DNA of 64,000 bases from Synechococcus sp. PCC 7502. GTDB lineage: Bacteria > Cyanobacteriota > Cyanobacteriia > Pseudanabaenales > Pseudanabaenaceae. Shown piece by piece: positions 35,063 through 44,282 of the stretch (its first letter is position 1; each line of letters starts with the position of its first letter). A model generated the notes under the pieces. It did not search any database, had not been told where the DNA came from, and was given only the letters and a program-made list of their open reading frames with translations. The stretch covers positions 1,518,394-1,582,393 of the forward strand of contig NC_019702.1 of the NCBI RefSeq assembly GCF_000317085.1, written 5' to 3'. A program made the translations under genes and the position numbers.

Positions 35063-36634
35063 TTAACTACTCAAAAGTGCCTCAACAAATTCATAACTAG
35101 AGAAAGGTCTAAGGTCATTAATACCCTCTCCAGCTCCAATAAACCGAATCGGTAGTCCAAGTTGTTGTACCACAGCGATCGCCACCCCACCTCGGGCTGT
35201 ACCATCTAGCTTAGTAAGGATAACCCCACTAATCCCAGCAGACTTAGTGAAAACTTCCGCCTGTCTTAAACCGTTCTGCCCTAGAGTTGCATCTAAGACT
35301 AGCAGAGACTCTACCTTTGCACCAGTAGCTTTTTTATCGACAATGCGGCGGATTTTACTCAATTCATCCATTAAATTCTGTTTGTTTTGTAGCCTTCCCG
35401 CAGTATCTACCAAGAGAAGTTCTGTCCCACGAGATTGAGCAGACACGATCGCATCAAATACCACTGAAGCTGGATCAGTATTTTTGCCAATATTAGCAAT
35501 GACTTCAACCCCAGAGCGATCGCCCCACACTTGCACTTGTTGCACAGCAGCAGCCCTAAAGGTATCGGCGGCGGCAATTAAGGTACTATACCCAGAATTT
35601 TTAGATAAATGTGCTAACTTACCAATGGTTGTGGTTTTACCTGCACCATTTACCCCAGTAATTAACCAAACATTAAGCTGATTCTGTTCGGGAGCTAATC
35701 TCACTGGAGTTCGGGTATTTTGAAATGGCTGCTCTAATATTTCCTGTAAAATTTGTTTTAAAAAAGCGATCGCGGCCTCGGGAGGTAGAACTTCATCACG
35801 GATTTTAGCTTGAAGTTTTTGAATAATTAAGTCCGTAGCTTTTACACCCACATCGGCTTGGAGCAGTAAAGCTTCAATCTCATCGACCGCATCAGCATTA
35901 AGTGGTCCCTTACCCACCAGAGCTTTAAGCTGATTTACTAAACTAAGACGAGTTTTATCTAAACCCTGCCGTAGTCGTTTTAACCAAGCAATTTCCTCTA
36001 CTGAGACATCTTGAGGACGACGACCCTGAGCCGCTAAAATTTCGGCTGACCACAGAAACCCCTCATCCAATCCTTGATCTACTGGTAATTCTGGAATTGA
36101 ACTAGCGATCGCAATTGATTCTGTTACATCGACTGGTTCTTCGATCACATTAGCATTTAGGGCAGCAATCCGAGCTTGGCGATCACTATCTGCCCAAAAG
36201 GGTAAAGACTCAGGTTCTTTAACTTCTATAGCTTTTATAACTTCAACTTCTGAAATTTCCGAGATTCCCTCACTCGATTCTGAGCGATCGTTTACTACTT
36301 GCGGATCAACATTATCGACAATAGTTTCAATAGGGGTTTCTGATAATGCCGTCTCTGTAAGTTCTAAAACTTCTGGCTCAGATATTTGTACACTTAATGA
36401 TTCTGGTGGGCTAACTTCCGTAGATTCAGATAATGATTCAGTAGCTAAGGTATTAGATGTATTTTCATTATTCTCCCTTGCCTGAATATTGGCATAGGCG
36501 GTTTTTGCCCAGTTGAGTAAATCTTGAGCGGGGACAGCAGGTGTATCAACTTTCTCCACAGGTTTTTCGTCAGGAGTTACCGTATTTTTCTCCTGCTCAT
36601 CATCAAATTTGCGCCGAAACCAGTTGAATACCAT
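35063..36634 (-). CDS. ftsY: Signal recognition particle receptor FtsY
   Basis: About 523 residues from ATG 36634 (MVFNWFRRKFDDEQ, the usual cyanobacterial start). An in-frame ATG ten codons upstream is less likely. Residues 1-210 are a Glu/Ser-rich acidic A domain. The NG GTPase domain occupies the last ~300 residues, with P-loop GVNGAGKTTTIGKLA, AADTFRAAAVQQV, LLVDTAGRLQNK and ILTKLDGTARGG. It receives SRP-ribosome complexes at the membrane. It is followed at once by the PP2C phosphatase gene. Confidence 0.95.
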   Translation of the reverse strand: MVFNWFRRKFDDEQEKNTVTPDEKPVEKVDTPAVPAQDLLNWAKTAYANIQARENNENTSNTLATESLSESTEVSPPESLSVQISEPEVLELTETALSETPIETIVDNVDPQVVNDRSESSEGISEISEVEVIKAIEVKEPESLPFWADSDRQARIAALNANVIEEPVDVTESIAIASSIPELPVDQGLDEGFLWSAEILAAQGRRPQDVSVEEIAWLKRLRQGLDKTRLSLVNQLKALVGKGPLNADAVDEIEALLLQADVGVKATDLIIQKLQAKIRDEVLPPEAAIAFLKQILQEILEQPFQNTRTPVRLAPEQNQLNVWLITGVNGAGKTTTIGKLAHLSKNSGYSTLIAAADTFRAAAVQQVQVWGDRSGVEVIANIGKNTDPASVVFDAIVSAQSRGTELLLVDTAGRLQNKQNLMDELSKIRRIVDKKATGAKVESLLVLDATLGQNGLRQAEVFTKSAGISGVILTKLDGTARGGVAIAVVQQLGLPIRFIGAGEGINDLRPFSSYEFVEALLSS

Positions 36635-36881
36635 GTCAAAACCTGCTTTAACCTTATAAGACAAATATTATGGGGGTAATTAATCGAGAAATTATTAAAT
36701 TTGAGAAATTATTAAATTTTAATTTTAAACAAACAAATTCTAAACAAACATTAGACAAACATAAATTGAGATTACTGCGTCTGGATCTAAATCTTTGATC
36801 AAAACCCATTGAGCTTCAACTGCTCTAAACTTATGATTAAGGCAATAAAAGACTAAATTAAACACCTCAGGTAAAATTACT

Positions 36882-37364
36882 ATGCCATCATCAGCTATTG
36901 AAATTAATCTTGGAATTGATGCCCAAGATAGAGAGGAAATTGTTGCAGGACTATCTCGGCTCCTTGCAGATACCTATACCCTTTATCTAAAAACCCATAA
37001 CTTTCATTGGAATGTCACAGGACCAATGTTCCAGACATTACATCTGATGTTTGAAGGACAATATACAGAGTTGGCATTAGCTGTAGATTTGATCGCTGAA
37101 CGGATTAGATCACTGGGATTTCCTGCCCCCGGCACCTATTCCGACTATGCTCGACTTACTTCAATTCCAGAAACCATCGGAGTCCCCAAGGCAGAAGAGA
37201 TGATTCGCCTGCTGGTAGAAGGACAAGAAGCAGTGGTGCGTACTGCTCGATCAATTTTTGCCGTGGTAGATAAAGCCAATGATGAACCTACAGCAGATTT
37301 ATTAACTCAAAGAATGCAGGTACATGAAAAATCTGCATGGATGCTCAGAAGCTTATTAGAGTAG
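36882..37364 (+). CDS. dps: Dps-family ferritin-like protein
   Basis: 160 residues forming the dodecameric Dps fold. Inter-subunit ferroxidase ligands are visible in [42 protein letters not shown]: two His, Asp and Glu in the usual spacing. Dps oxidises iron with peroxide and shields DNA; cyanobacteria often have several copies. The 217 bp upstream are AT-rich and contain tandem AAACAAAC motifs at about 36727-36760 but no operator I can name. Confidence 0.92.
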   Translation: MPSSAIEINLGIDAQDREEIVAGLSRLLADTYTLYLKTHNFHWNVTGPMFQTLHLMFEGQYTELALAVDLIAERIRSLGFPAPGTYSDYARLTSIPETIGVPKAEEMIRLLVEGQEAVVRTARSIFAVVDKANDEPTADLLTQRMQVHEKSAWMLRSLLE

Positions 37365-37671
37365 TCTTCTCACCGAATTAAATAGAATTGAATTAGATGA
37401 CATCGGATAAATTTTAGAATAATGGGGTAGGCTTCAGGGATGTAAAAACTCTCAAAAATTTTGAGCCTACTCTTTAAAAATATCTTTAATGCTTTTAGCA
37501 TTTTTAGCTATGGCTTTATGGGATTTAGATCTAGGATATTTACAAAATTAAAGACAAAAAATAAAAATTTAATAAAAGTTTATCTAACGTCCTGATTTTT
37601 GGTATTATTTAATACCTTTGACAACATTTCTCAGACTCTGTTAGTCTGTCTTAAAGATCGGGAGCAAAATA
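37365..37671. other. Intergenic with a nested palindrome, possible bidirectional terminator
   Basis: Between dps and guaB3. GTAGGCT (37427-37433) is inverse-complementary to AGCCTAC (37464-37470), and inside it CTCAAAAATTTTGAG (37451-37465) forms a second palindrome that shares bases with the outer one. The two stems compete. The right side is followed by TCTTTAAAAA. It may end the dps transcript. The remaining ~200 bp upstream of guaB3 are AT-rich promoter-like sequence. Confidence 0.4.
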
Positions 37672-38835
37672 GTGAATATTCAAATTGGACGGGGAAAATC
37701 AGCGAGAAGAGCCTACGGCATTGATGAAATTGCCCTAGTTCCTAGTGGTAAGACTCTTGATCCTAGCCTAGCCGATACCTACTTAACCATAGGTAATATC
37801 CGTAGAGAAATTCCCATAATTGCCAGTGCTATGGATGGAGTGGTTGATGTCAAAATGGCGGTGTTACTCTCAGAGTTGGGTGCTTTCGGAGTCATTAATC
37901 TGGATGGCATTCAAACAAGGTACGAGGATACAGCCCCGATTCTCGATAAAATTGCTTCTGTGGGTAAAGAAGAATTTGTCGGTTTAATGCAGAAACTCTA
38001 TGCCGAACCTGTCAAGCTTGAACTAATTGAGCAAAGAATTAAGGAAATTAAAAATAGCGGAGCGATCGCTGCCGCAAGTAGCACTCCTATTAATGCTGAA
38101 AAATATGGGTTCCTAGCTACTCAAGCAGGCTGTGATTTGTTTTTTGTCCAATCTACCGTCGTCTCCACAACTCACTTGTCTCCAGATGGCTTTAAGTCCT
38201 TAAATCTGGCTGAATTTTGTCAGAAAATGCCTATTCCCGTAATTTTAGGAAACTGTGTAACCTACGATGTCACCCTCGAACTACTACAGGCGGGTGCCGC
38301 AGGAATTTTAGTGGGAATTGGACCTGGTGCAGCTTGTACCTCTAGGGGTGTTTTAGGTGTGGGCATTCCCCAAGCAACGGCTGTAGCTGATTGTGCAGCA
38401 GCTAGAGATGATTTTTATACCCAAACTGGAAAATATATTCCCATAATTGCCGACGGCGGACTAATTACAGGTGGGGATATTTGTAAATCGATCGCCTGTG
38501 GTGCAGATGGAGTGATGATTGGTTCACCTTTAGCACGGGCAGCAGAGGCTCCGGGTAGAGGTTTTCATTGGGGCATGGCAACGCCTAGTCCAGTTTTACC
38601 AAGGGGAACAAGAATTAAAGTTGGAACTACGGGTACGATTGCCCAAATTTTGAGAGGTCCTGCTGGACTAGATGATGGCACCCATAATCTATTAGGCGCA
38701 CTTAAGACTAGTATGGGTACCTTGGGAGCAGAAACTATCCGTGAAATGCAACAGGTTGAAGTGGTAATTGCTCCATCATTATTAACTGAAGGCAAGGTTT
38801 ACCAAAAAGCACAGCAGCTTGGTATGGGTAAATAA
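37672..38835 (+). CDS. guaB3: GuaB3, IMP dehydrogenase-related oxidoreductase
   Basis: 387 residues from GTG, with GGGAGC 10 bases upstream. The TIM-barrel has no CBS domains, unlike standard IMP dehydrogenase of about 490 residues. The flavin-free active loop carries Cys in GIGPGAACTSRGVLGVGIPQ (near 220), and GGLITGGDICKSIACGADGVMIGSPLARA is the phosphate-binding part. The GuaB3 group is found in cyanobacteria and actinobacteria and is thought to act in purine nucleotide conversion. The reaction (GMP reductase-like or IMP dehydrogenase-like) cannot be set by sequence alone. Confidence 0.88.
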   Translation: MNIQIGRGKSARRAYGIDEIALVPSGKTLDPSLADTYLTIGNIRREIPIIASAMDGVVDVKMAVLLSELGAFGVINLDGIQTRYEDTAPILDKIASVGKEEFVGLMQKLYAEPVKLELIEQRIKEIKNSGAIAAASSTPINAEKYGFLATQAGCDLFFVQSTVVSTTHLSPDGFKSLNLAEFCQKMPIPVILGNCVTYDVTLELLQAGAAGILVGIGPGAACTSRGVLGVGIPQATAVADCAAARDDFYTQTGKYIPIIADGGLITGGDICKSIACGADGVMIGSPLARAAEAPGRGFHWGMATPSPVLPRGTRIKVGTTGTIAQILRGPAGLDDGTHNLLGALKTSMGTLGAETIREMQQVEVVIAPSLLTEGKVYQKAQQLGMGK

Positions 38836-38851
38836 TATATCTAGGGAGAAG

Positions 38852-39241
38852 TTAATTTTGGATTAATTCAATTGGCAAACCGTCAGTATCGGCAATAAAG
38901 GCAACCCTATAAGTGCGATCGCCAATTTCTTGAGTCCTAGGGGTAAGTAAGAGCTTAAGTTTACCTAACTTTGCCACTAATTCCTGTAAGCATAGTTCCA
39001 AGTTATCCACTTCAAAAGATAAATGGTAATAGCCTACATAACTTTCTGCCTCAAAACCATTGGCAGTTGGTTGTGGTTCAGGTACCTGCATTAGCTCAAG
39101 CCTTGTATTAGCTCCAATCATCCAGCAAGCAAGGGTAATACCAGACGTAAATCGACTTTCCACGGTAAAACCCAAAGCCTCATAAAAGGCGATCGCCTCA
39201 AAAATATCTGCGGTTTTAATTGAGATATGGTGGGAACGCAT
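38852..39241 (-). CDS. VOC/glyoxalase-family protein
   Basis: 129 residues with two beta-alpha-beta-beta-beta repeats. The N-terminal repeat starts HHISIKTADIFEAIAFYEALGF and the second has YHLSFEVDNLELCLQELVAKLG and VAFIADTDGLPIEL. Metal ligands may be His4/His5, Glu54 and Glu at the end (LPIELIQN). It resembles a lactoylglutathione lyase (methylglyoxal detoxification), but the superfamily has many reactions. Convergent to guaB3, single gene. Confidence 0.8.
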   Translation of the reverse strand: MRSHHISIKTADIFEAIAFYEALGFTVESRFTSGITLACWMIGANTRLELMQVPEPQPTANGFEAESYVGYYHLSFEVDNLELCLQELVAKLGKLKLLLTPRTQEIGDRTYRVAFIADTDGLPIELIQN

Positions 39242-39475
39242 TGACAGCTTTTAAAGTCTCCAATTTACATCAATCCTAATATTCTGTAACTTCTATTACA
39301 GCAAACCTTAACCATTAGTTAACCAAAATCACTGTCCAATTTAATAATTTTCAATTAGAATAGGCTTATGTTCAGTATGAACTTTGCCAAACAAGATTAA
39401 ATGCCGTGTAAATCTGCAAATCTAGACAGCAAGTTTAATCGTATAAAACTAAAACGAAACGTGAGGAATTTTCAA

Positions 39476-41113
39476 ATGTCAAAATCAAGACTAGGTTTTC
39501 TGGTAGCTGCGATCGCTACAACGTCTGTGCTTGGAGTATCTACTGCATCTGCTGCTCCTGAGAGTGGAACTGGTACTCAATTGATTCAAAACATGAATCG
39601 TGATGCCCTGATTGCTAACCCAACCATCTTACAAAATACCAACGCCCAAGTTACATCCGTATCTCAATTCAGTGATGTCCAACCCACCGACTGGGCATTT
39701 ACCGCACTGCAATCTTTAGTAGAAAGATATGGTTGCATTGCTGGTTATCCTGATAGCACCTACCGTGGTTCAAGGGCTTTATCCCGTTATGAATTTGCTG
39801 CTGGCTTAAATGCTTGCTTAGACAAAATCAATGAATTAATTTCCTCAGGACTAGCTGATAAAGTAGGCAAAGAAGACTTAGCTACCTTACAAAAACTACA
39901 GGAAGAATTTTCAGCTGAACTAGCTGCCCTCAAAGGTCGTGTAACTGCCCTCGAATCTAAGACTGCTACCCTTGAAGCTCAGCAATTCTCTACTACTACA
40001 AAACTAACTGGTAGTGTAATCTTCACTGGTGCTGGTTCCTTTGGTGATAATTCTGCTGTTGATGGAAACAGAAACATTACTTTTGCTGGACGTACTCGTT
40101 TGAACTTTAACACCAGCTTTGGAGGAAAAGATTTACTATTTATCCGTTTGCAAGCTGGAAATATTCCTAACAATGCTGGTGGCAACTTACTAAGGCTAGC
40201 CTTTGATGAAAATACAGCTACCGCAGCAGGTGGCTCCACTCTTAACGTTCAACTTGATAGACTGTATTACCGTTTCCCTTTAACTAACCAAATCAACTTA
40301 CTGGTTGGTACTACAGTAAATATTGAGGATGTCTTGGATGTCTCTAACCCTGACTTATTAAGTTCTGAGACAGGTTCAATTTCACGCTTTGCTCGTCGTG
40401 ATCCATTAATCTTCCGTGGACAAGGAGATGGAAATGCTGCTGCTGCCGTAAAAATCAAGTTCAATGATCAATTTGGCTTAAATATTGCTTATTTGGCTAA
40501 CCAAGCTCAAAACCCATCAACAGTTTTAGCTGATGCAGGCGTATTTGGTGGTGGTTATACAGGTGCTGTTCAAGTTTTATTCACTCCCTTCAAGCCCCTT
40601 GCCTTAAGCTTTGTATACGAACGTACTTACGATCCATCTCCAACTAACCTTTCGTCTGGCACTGGTACCTCTCTAGCTAACACTACCTATGGGCTTGCTT
40701 CAGTAGGTGGAAGTGCTGACAGATTTGGATTCCAACTAAACTATAACTTTAGTCCTAACTTGAGCTTTAATGGTAGAGTCAGCTATGCCACTACCCGTGC
40801 GGTGAGTGGGGATACAACTGCTGATATTTTGAGTTGGTTAACTTCTATTACCTTTAAGGATTTGTTTGTTCAAGGTAACCAAGCATCTATTGCCTTTGGT
40901 CAACCTCCTTATGTAGTTGGCGGCAATATTGCTCGTGCTGATAGCTCTCAAAATCCATATCACATTGAAGCCTTTTATCGCTTCCAACTTAGCAAAAATA
41001 TCTCTATTACTCCTGGCTTAATTACCGTTCTGAATCCAGGTACAATTACTGGTGGTGGTGTAGATAATAGACCTGAATTTGTTGGAGTACTACGTACTAG
41101 CTTGACCTTCTAA
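39476..41113 (+). CDS. SLH-domain outer-membrane porin (OprB/Som type)
   Basis: About 545 residues from ATG 39476 (GAGGA 9-13 bases upstream). A signal peptide ends near ASA (25), followed by one SLH domain (SQFSDVQPTDWAFTALQSLVERYGCIAGYPDSTYRG...LSRYEFAAGLNACL, about 65-120). A coiled-coil segment (KLQEEFSAELAALKGRVTALESKTATLEAQ, about 150-190) and a carbohydrate-selective porin beta-barrel to the terminal aromatic Phe (VGVLRTSLTF) follow. SLH binds pyruvylated cell-wall polysaccharide, as in other cyanobacterial Som porins. A terminator follows. Confidence 0.93.
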   Translation: MSKSRLGFLVAAIATTSVLGVSTASAAPESGTGTQLIQNMNRDALIANPTILQNTNAQVTSVSQFSDVQPTDWAFTALQSLVERYGCIAGYPDSTYRGSRALSRYEFAAGLNACLDKINELISSGLADKVGKEDLATLQKLQEEFSAELAALKGRVTALESKTATLEAQQFSTTTKLTGSVIFTGAGSFGDNSAVDGNRNITFAGRTRLNFNTSFGGKDLLFIRLQAGNIPNNAGGNLLRLAFDENTATAAGGSTLNVQLDRLYYRFPLTNQINLLVGTTVNIEDVLDVSNPDLLSSETGSISRFARRDPLIFRGQGDGNAAAAVKIKFNDQFGLNIAYLANQAQNPSTVLADAGVFGGGYTGAVQVLFTPFKPLALSFVYERTYDPSPTNLSSGTGTSLANTTYGLASVGGSADRFGFQLNYNFSPNLSFNGRVSYATTRAVSGDTTADILSWLTSITFKDLFVQGNQASIAFGQPPYVVGGNIARADSSQNPYHIEAFYRFQLSKNISITPGLITVLNPGTITGGGVDNRPEFVGVLRTSLTF

Positions 41114-41145
41114 TCTAGGTTAAAACTAACTTAAAAATACTAACT

Positions 41146-41177
41146 AAAGGCAGTTCTGTGATAGGGGCTGCTTTTTT
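41146..41177 (+). terminator. Rho-independent terminator after the porin gene
   Basis: AAAGGCAG (41146-41153) pairs with CTGCTTTT (41168-41175), eight pairs with one G-T, over a 14-nt loop, then T-rich sequence. It ends the porin transcript and precedes the convergent NB-ARC gene. Confidence 0.7.
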
Positions 41178-41189
41178 GTGGGCGTAATC

Positions 41190-42782
41190 TTAAATCCAAA
41201 TACCGAGAAGTGTCATATTTACCTCGACGTATCCTCCTTGGTTAAAGGATTTAGCTAGAACTTGCGTAAGATCAATGGACTGGTTAATAAGTACTAGGGT
41301 ATCTTTTAAGGGCTTAAGGGTCATGCGAATTTGGGCAGCGCGGACAGTATCAGGCGCAAAGTCTTCGACGAGACTATGACTGTGTAAGAGCTTAAGAGAT
41401 GATAAATTCTGATTGATGGCGATCGCCCGTATTTCTTGAGATACCTGTTCGAGAAATTTTTTATTTACATACTTAGTTAGTACTGGTTCTAGTAAAAATA
41501 GGACTTCTTCACCCGCGGAGACTTTTTCAATGAGTGATCGCCAACGTAAGGATTCTAGGGCATTTAATAATTCGGCACCTCCGTTAGGCATAACAGATCG
41601 CAGATCATTTACCGATGTGGGACGTCGCTTGATTGCTAGCCAATAGATTACATCTTTTTCCAAATGAGAAAGTCGCTCAAACTGCTCATATAAGAGGGTT
41701 TGTAATACATCTCCTAAGACAAGAGCGGTTTGCTTTAGAAATGCGGAAATATTGCAATCAAATAATTCATTAATGGTACTTGCCACAATTTTGAGGGCGG
41801 CGGGATTACCTCGATATTGTTGAATGAGTTGATCTATGCCTGCTTGATCCCCAGCAAAGCCTTTAGTCTTGAGGAGAGCGATCGCTCCTTGTTTTTCCAG
41901 ACCTTGAAGTTTGTAGGAACGGAGACTATCACTTTGAAGGAGAGAAATTTGTTTGGGTTGTTCTCGACTGATCACTAAAATGCAGCTTTGATGCCTTTCT
42001 ATACCTAAGCGTTCTAAAAATTGCCCATAGTCTGAGTAGCCTTGGCGATAGGAACCAACGAGTTCTCCATCTTGGAGGGTGGCTTCAAAGTCATCAATAA
42101 TAATTAGACAGCGATTATTTTTGAGAATTTCGATAAATTGGGATAACTCTTCGAGCTTTGGATCGGAATTGGGTAAAAATCGACATAAGTCTGCTAAAAG
42201 TTGGTTTAAGGGTGGAATATATTTAAGCGATCGCCAGATTAAGTAAGTAAATTCCCCTTGTAATTGTTCTGCTAATTTTACAGCTAGGGCGGTTTTGCCG
42301 ATTCCTCCCATTCCCCACAGGCATATTTCTCGACAGTGATCGCTAATAATATAACGTTCTAGTTCTTGAAGCTGGTCTTCTCTTCCTAATAATGTGGTAA
42401 TTTCTGGTGCTTCGCCCCAATCCTGCTTTCCAGATATTTTGATGTCTTGACGACGGGATGATTCCACTTTTTTATAGCCATTATCAGCTAACCAATCTCC
42501 TACAACTTCCCATTTCAATGTATTGGGGGGATGGGCAGTGAGTTCTTCGATGTAGCGATATAAGCCCTTATTTAACTCAACCCTTAATGCCCCAGATGTC
42601 CAACTTAGTTTGAATGCCAACTGTCCCGGGCGATACCGACAGAGTAGCCCTCTTAAACAGGCTTTTTCCATGGACTTAAGGGGTTTGTGGTTAACTTTTT
42701 CTAAGTCTGCATAGAGTTTTTCCAAGTGCCAAGCTTGTTCTGCTTCAGTAAATAGACTGCTAAAATTATCGGCATTAGTCAT
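41190..42782 (-). CDS. NB-ARC (STAND) ATPase without C-terminal sensor repeats
   Basis: 530 residues. The N-terminal ~105 residues (LTAHPP, KSMEKACLRGLLCRYRPGQLAFKLSWTSGALRVELNKGLYRYIE) form the helical domain commonly fused to cyanobacterial NB-ARC proteins. The NB-ARC ATPase has a P-loop at 156-165 (GMGGIGKTAL), Walker B at 226-231 (LIIIDD) and an ARC part to about 430. Such proteins usually end in WD40 or TPR repeats as sensors. This one ends with a ~95-residue helical tail, so the sensor is missing or supplied in trans. It may be regulatory or defence-related. Confidence 0.85.
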   Translation of the reverse strand: MTNADNFSSLFTEAEQAWHLEKLYADLEKVNHKPLKSMEKACLRGLLCRYRPGQLAFKLSWTSGALRVELNKGLYRYIEELTAHPPNTLKWEVVGDWLADNGYKKVESSRRQDIKISGKQDWGEAPEITTLLGREDQLQELERYIISDHCREICLWGMGGIGKTALAVKLAEQLQGEFTYLIWRSLKYIPPLNQLLADLCRFLPNSDPKLEELSQFIEILKNNRCLIIIDDFEATLQDGELVGSYRQGYSDYGQFLERLGIERHQSCILVISREQPKQISLLQSDSLRSYKLQGLEKQGAIALLKTKGFAGDQAGIDQLIQQYRGNPAALKIVASTINELFDCNISAFLKQTALVLGDVLQTLLYEQFERLSHLEKDVIYWLAIKRRPTSVNDLRSVMPNGGAELLNALESLRWRSLIEKVSAGEEVLFLLEPVLTKYVNKKFLEQVSQEIRAIAINQNLSSLKLLHSHSLVEDFAPDTVRAAQIRMTLKPLKDTLVLINQSIDLTQVLAKSFNQGGYVEVNMTLLGIWI

Positions 42783-42904
42783 TGGCTTTTACAGTCTTGA
42801 TCATTCAGACTCTCGATCTGCATCCTAGCAAAGAACATACACAAAAATAACTGTCAACACACCTAACGTATTGTTAGATCAACTCTAAATTTACTAAATT
42901 TATT

Positions 42905-43516
42905 ATGCTTGAGTGGGTAACGGAAACAATATATAACCTTGGATATGTGGGCATTGGATTTTTAATGTTTTTAGAGAATTTATTTCCACCAATTCCATCA
43001 GAATTAATAATGCCTTTAGCAGGTTTTGTGGTGCAGCAAGGCAAAATGGATTTTACACTAGTTGTCTTGGCAGGAGTTGTGGGAACTGTCCTAGGAACTT
43101 TACCTTGGTATTATACAGGACGATTATTGGGTGAAAAAAGATTGACAAGATTTTGCGATCGCTATGGTAAGTGGATCGGAATTTCTGGAGAGGATATTAG
43201 TAAAGCTACCAGATGGTTTGATCATCATGGCAATAAAGCTGTACTTTTTTGTCGCCTTGTTCCTGGAGTAAGAACTTTAATTTCAATCCCTGCTGGCATT
43301 GGCAACATGGAGCTAGTAGCATTTTTAGTTTACTCTAAGATCGGTACAACTCTATGGGTGGGGTTGCTAGCCTATGCGGGGTTTATCTTGGGACAGAATT
43401 ATAAAGTAATTGAAGGGTATATCGATCCAGTTTCTAAGGTGGTTGCGATCGTAATTATTGGGACTTTTTTAGGTTATGTGCTGGTCAAATTTACTAGAAA
43501 AAATGCTACTAGATAA
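42905..43516 (+). CDS. DedA-family membrane protein
   Basis: A 203-residue inner-membrane protein of the DedA/VTT family, with five to six hydrophobic helices, FLENLFPPIPSELIMPLAGFVVQQ near the start, CDRYGKWIGISGEDISKATRWFDHHG, and FCRLVPGVRTLISIPAGIGNM containing the conserved Arg. DedA proteins are needed for membrane integrity and lipid or polyprenyl carrier recycling. Its 3' end overlaps the convergent response regulator by 8 bp. Confidence 0.9.
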   Translation: MLEWVTETIYNLGYVGIGFLMFLENLFPPIPSELIMPLAGFVVQQGKMDFTLVVLAGVVGTVLGTLPWYYTGRLLGEKRLTRFCDRYGKWIGISGEDISKATRWFDHHGNKAVLFCRLVPGVRTLISIPAGIGNMELVAFLVYSKIGTTLWVGLLAYAGFILGQNYKVIEGYIDPVSKVVAIVIIGTFLGYVLVKFTRKNATR

Positions 43517-44201
43517 CTAAACCATTTTGTAAGGCATAACGGACAAGTTCGGTGCGGCTGCTAGTACCAGTTTTATTAAATAGACGGCTTACATACTTTT
43601 CCACATTACGAATAGTGGTGCCTAAGCGACTGGCAATTTCTTTATTCATTAACCCTTCCACTACCAGTTCTAAGACACTTTGTTCACGGGCAGTAAATTC
43701 AATTTTGATGGTCGGTACTTTGGTGGCAACATTAATGCGCCCTTCATTGGGTTTTTGTTTTAGTAATGCCTTAATTTCAGCAATTTGATCGGCTAAATCG
43801 GCAATTTCTGGCGGGGTATTAGTTTGCAGACCTCTTTGTTTTAGGAGGTTTTCAATAATTGCAACTAATTCATCGGGATCAAAGGGCTTGGATAAATAGG
43901 CATCACATCCCGCTTGATAACCCAGAATGCGATCGCTCGTCATCCCACGGGCAGTTAAAAATATAACGGGTAATAGGGCAAATCTTTCATCGGCACGCAT
44001 TTGCTTGAGAAATTCATAGCCATTAACTTGGGGCATCATGACATCGGAAATCACAAGGCTAGGGGTGAAATGTTCAATTAATGTCCAAGCTTCTCGAGCA
44101 TTACTAGCCACAGTTACGGTAAAACCACAGTCTTCTAGGTAAGCTTTAACTGCTTCACGCACTCCGGGTTCATCGTCAACTAGTAGCAAATGTCCAGACA
44201 T
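43509..44201 (-). CDS. rre1: NarL-type response regulator (Rre1/Ycf29-like)
   Basis: 230 residues. The receiver domain (1-120) has the phospho-Asp in LVISDVMMPQVNGYEFL (Asp53 region), acidic VDDEPGVREA and the Lys in YLSKPFDPDELV. A linker helix follows, then a LuxR-type HTH at about 165-230 (FTAREQSVLELVVEGLMNKEIASRLGTTIRNVEKYVSRLFNKT). It closely resembles cyanobacterial Rre1 and plastid Ycf29, which act with Hik2 or other histidine kinases in stress and redox responses. Assignment by resemblance. No kinase gene is adjacent. Confidence 0.8.
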   Translation of the reverse strand: MSGHLLLVDDEPGVREAVKAYLEDCGFTVTVASNAREAWTLIEHFTPSLVISDVMMPQVNGYEFLKQMRADERFALLPVIFLTARGMTSDRILGYQAGCDAYLSKPFDPDELVAIIENLLKQRGLQTNTPPEIADLADQIAEIKALLKQKPNEGRINVATKVPTIKIEFTAREQSVLELVVEGLMNKEIASRLGTTIRNVEKYVSRLFNKTGTSSRTELVRYALQNGLVI

Positions 44202-44282
44202 ATATTTAGATCAACTATTTAGATAAAGTATGTAGTATATAAGTTTAATTTTAGACTTGATCTGTACGTTCCCCCGCAGATT

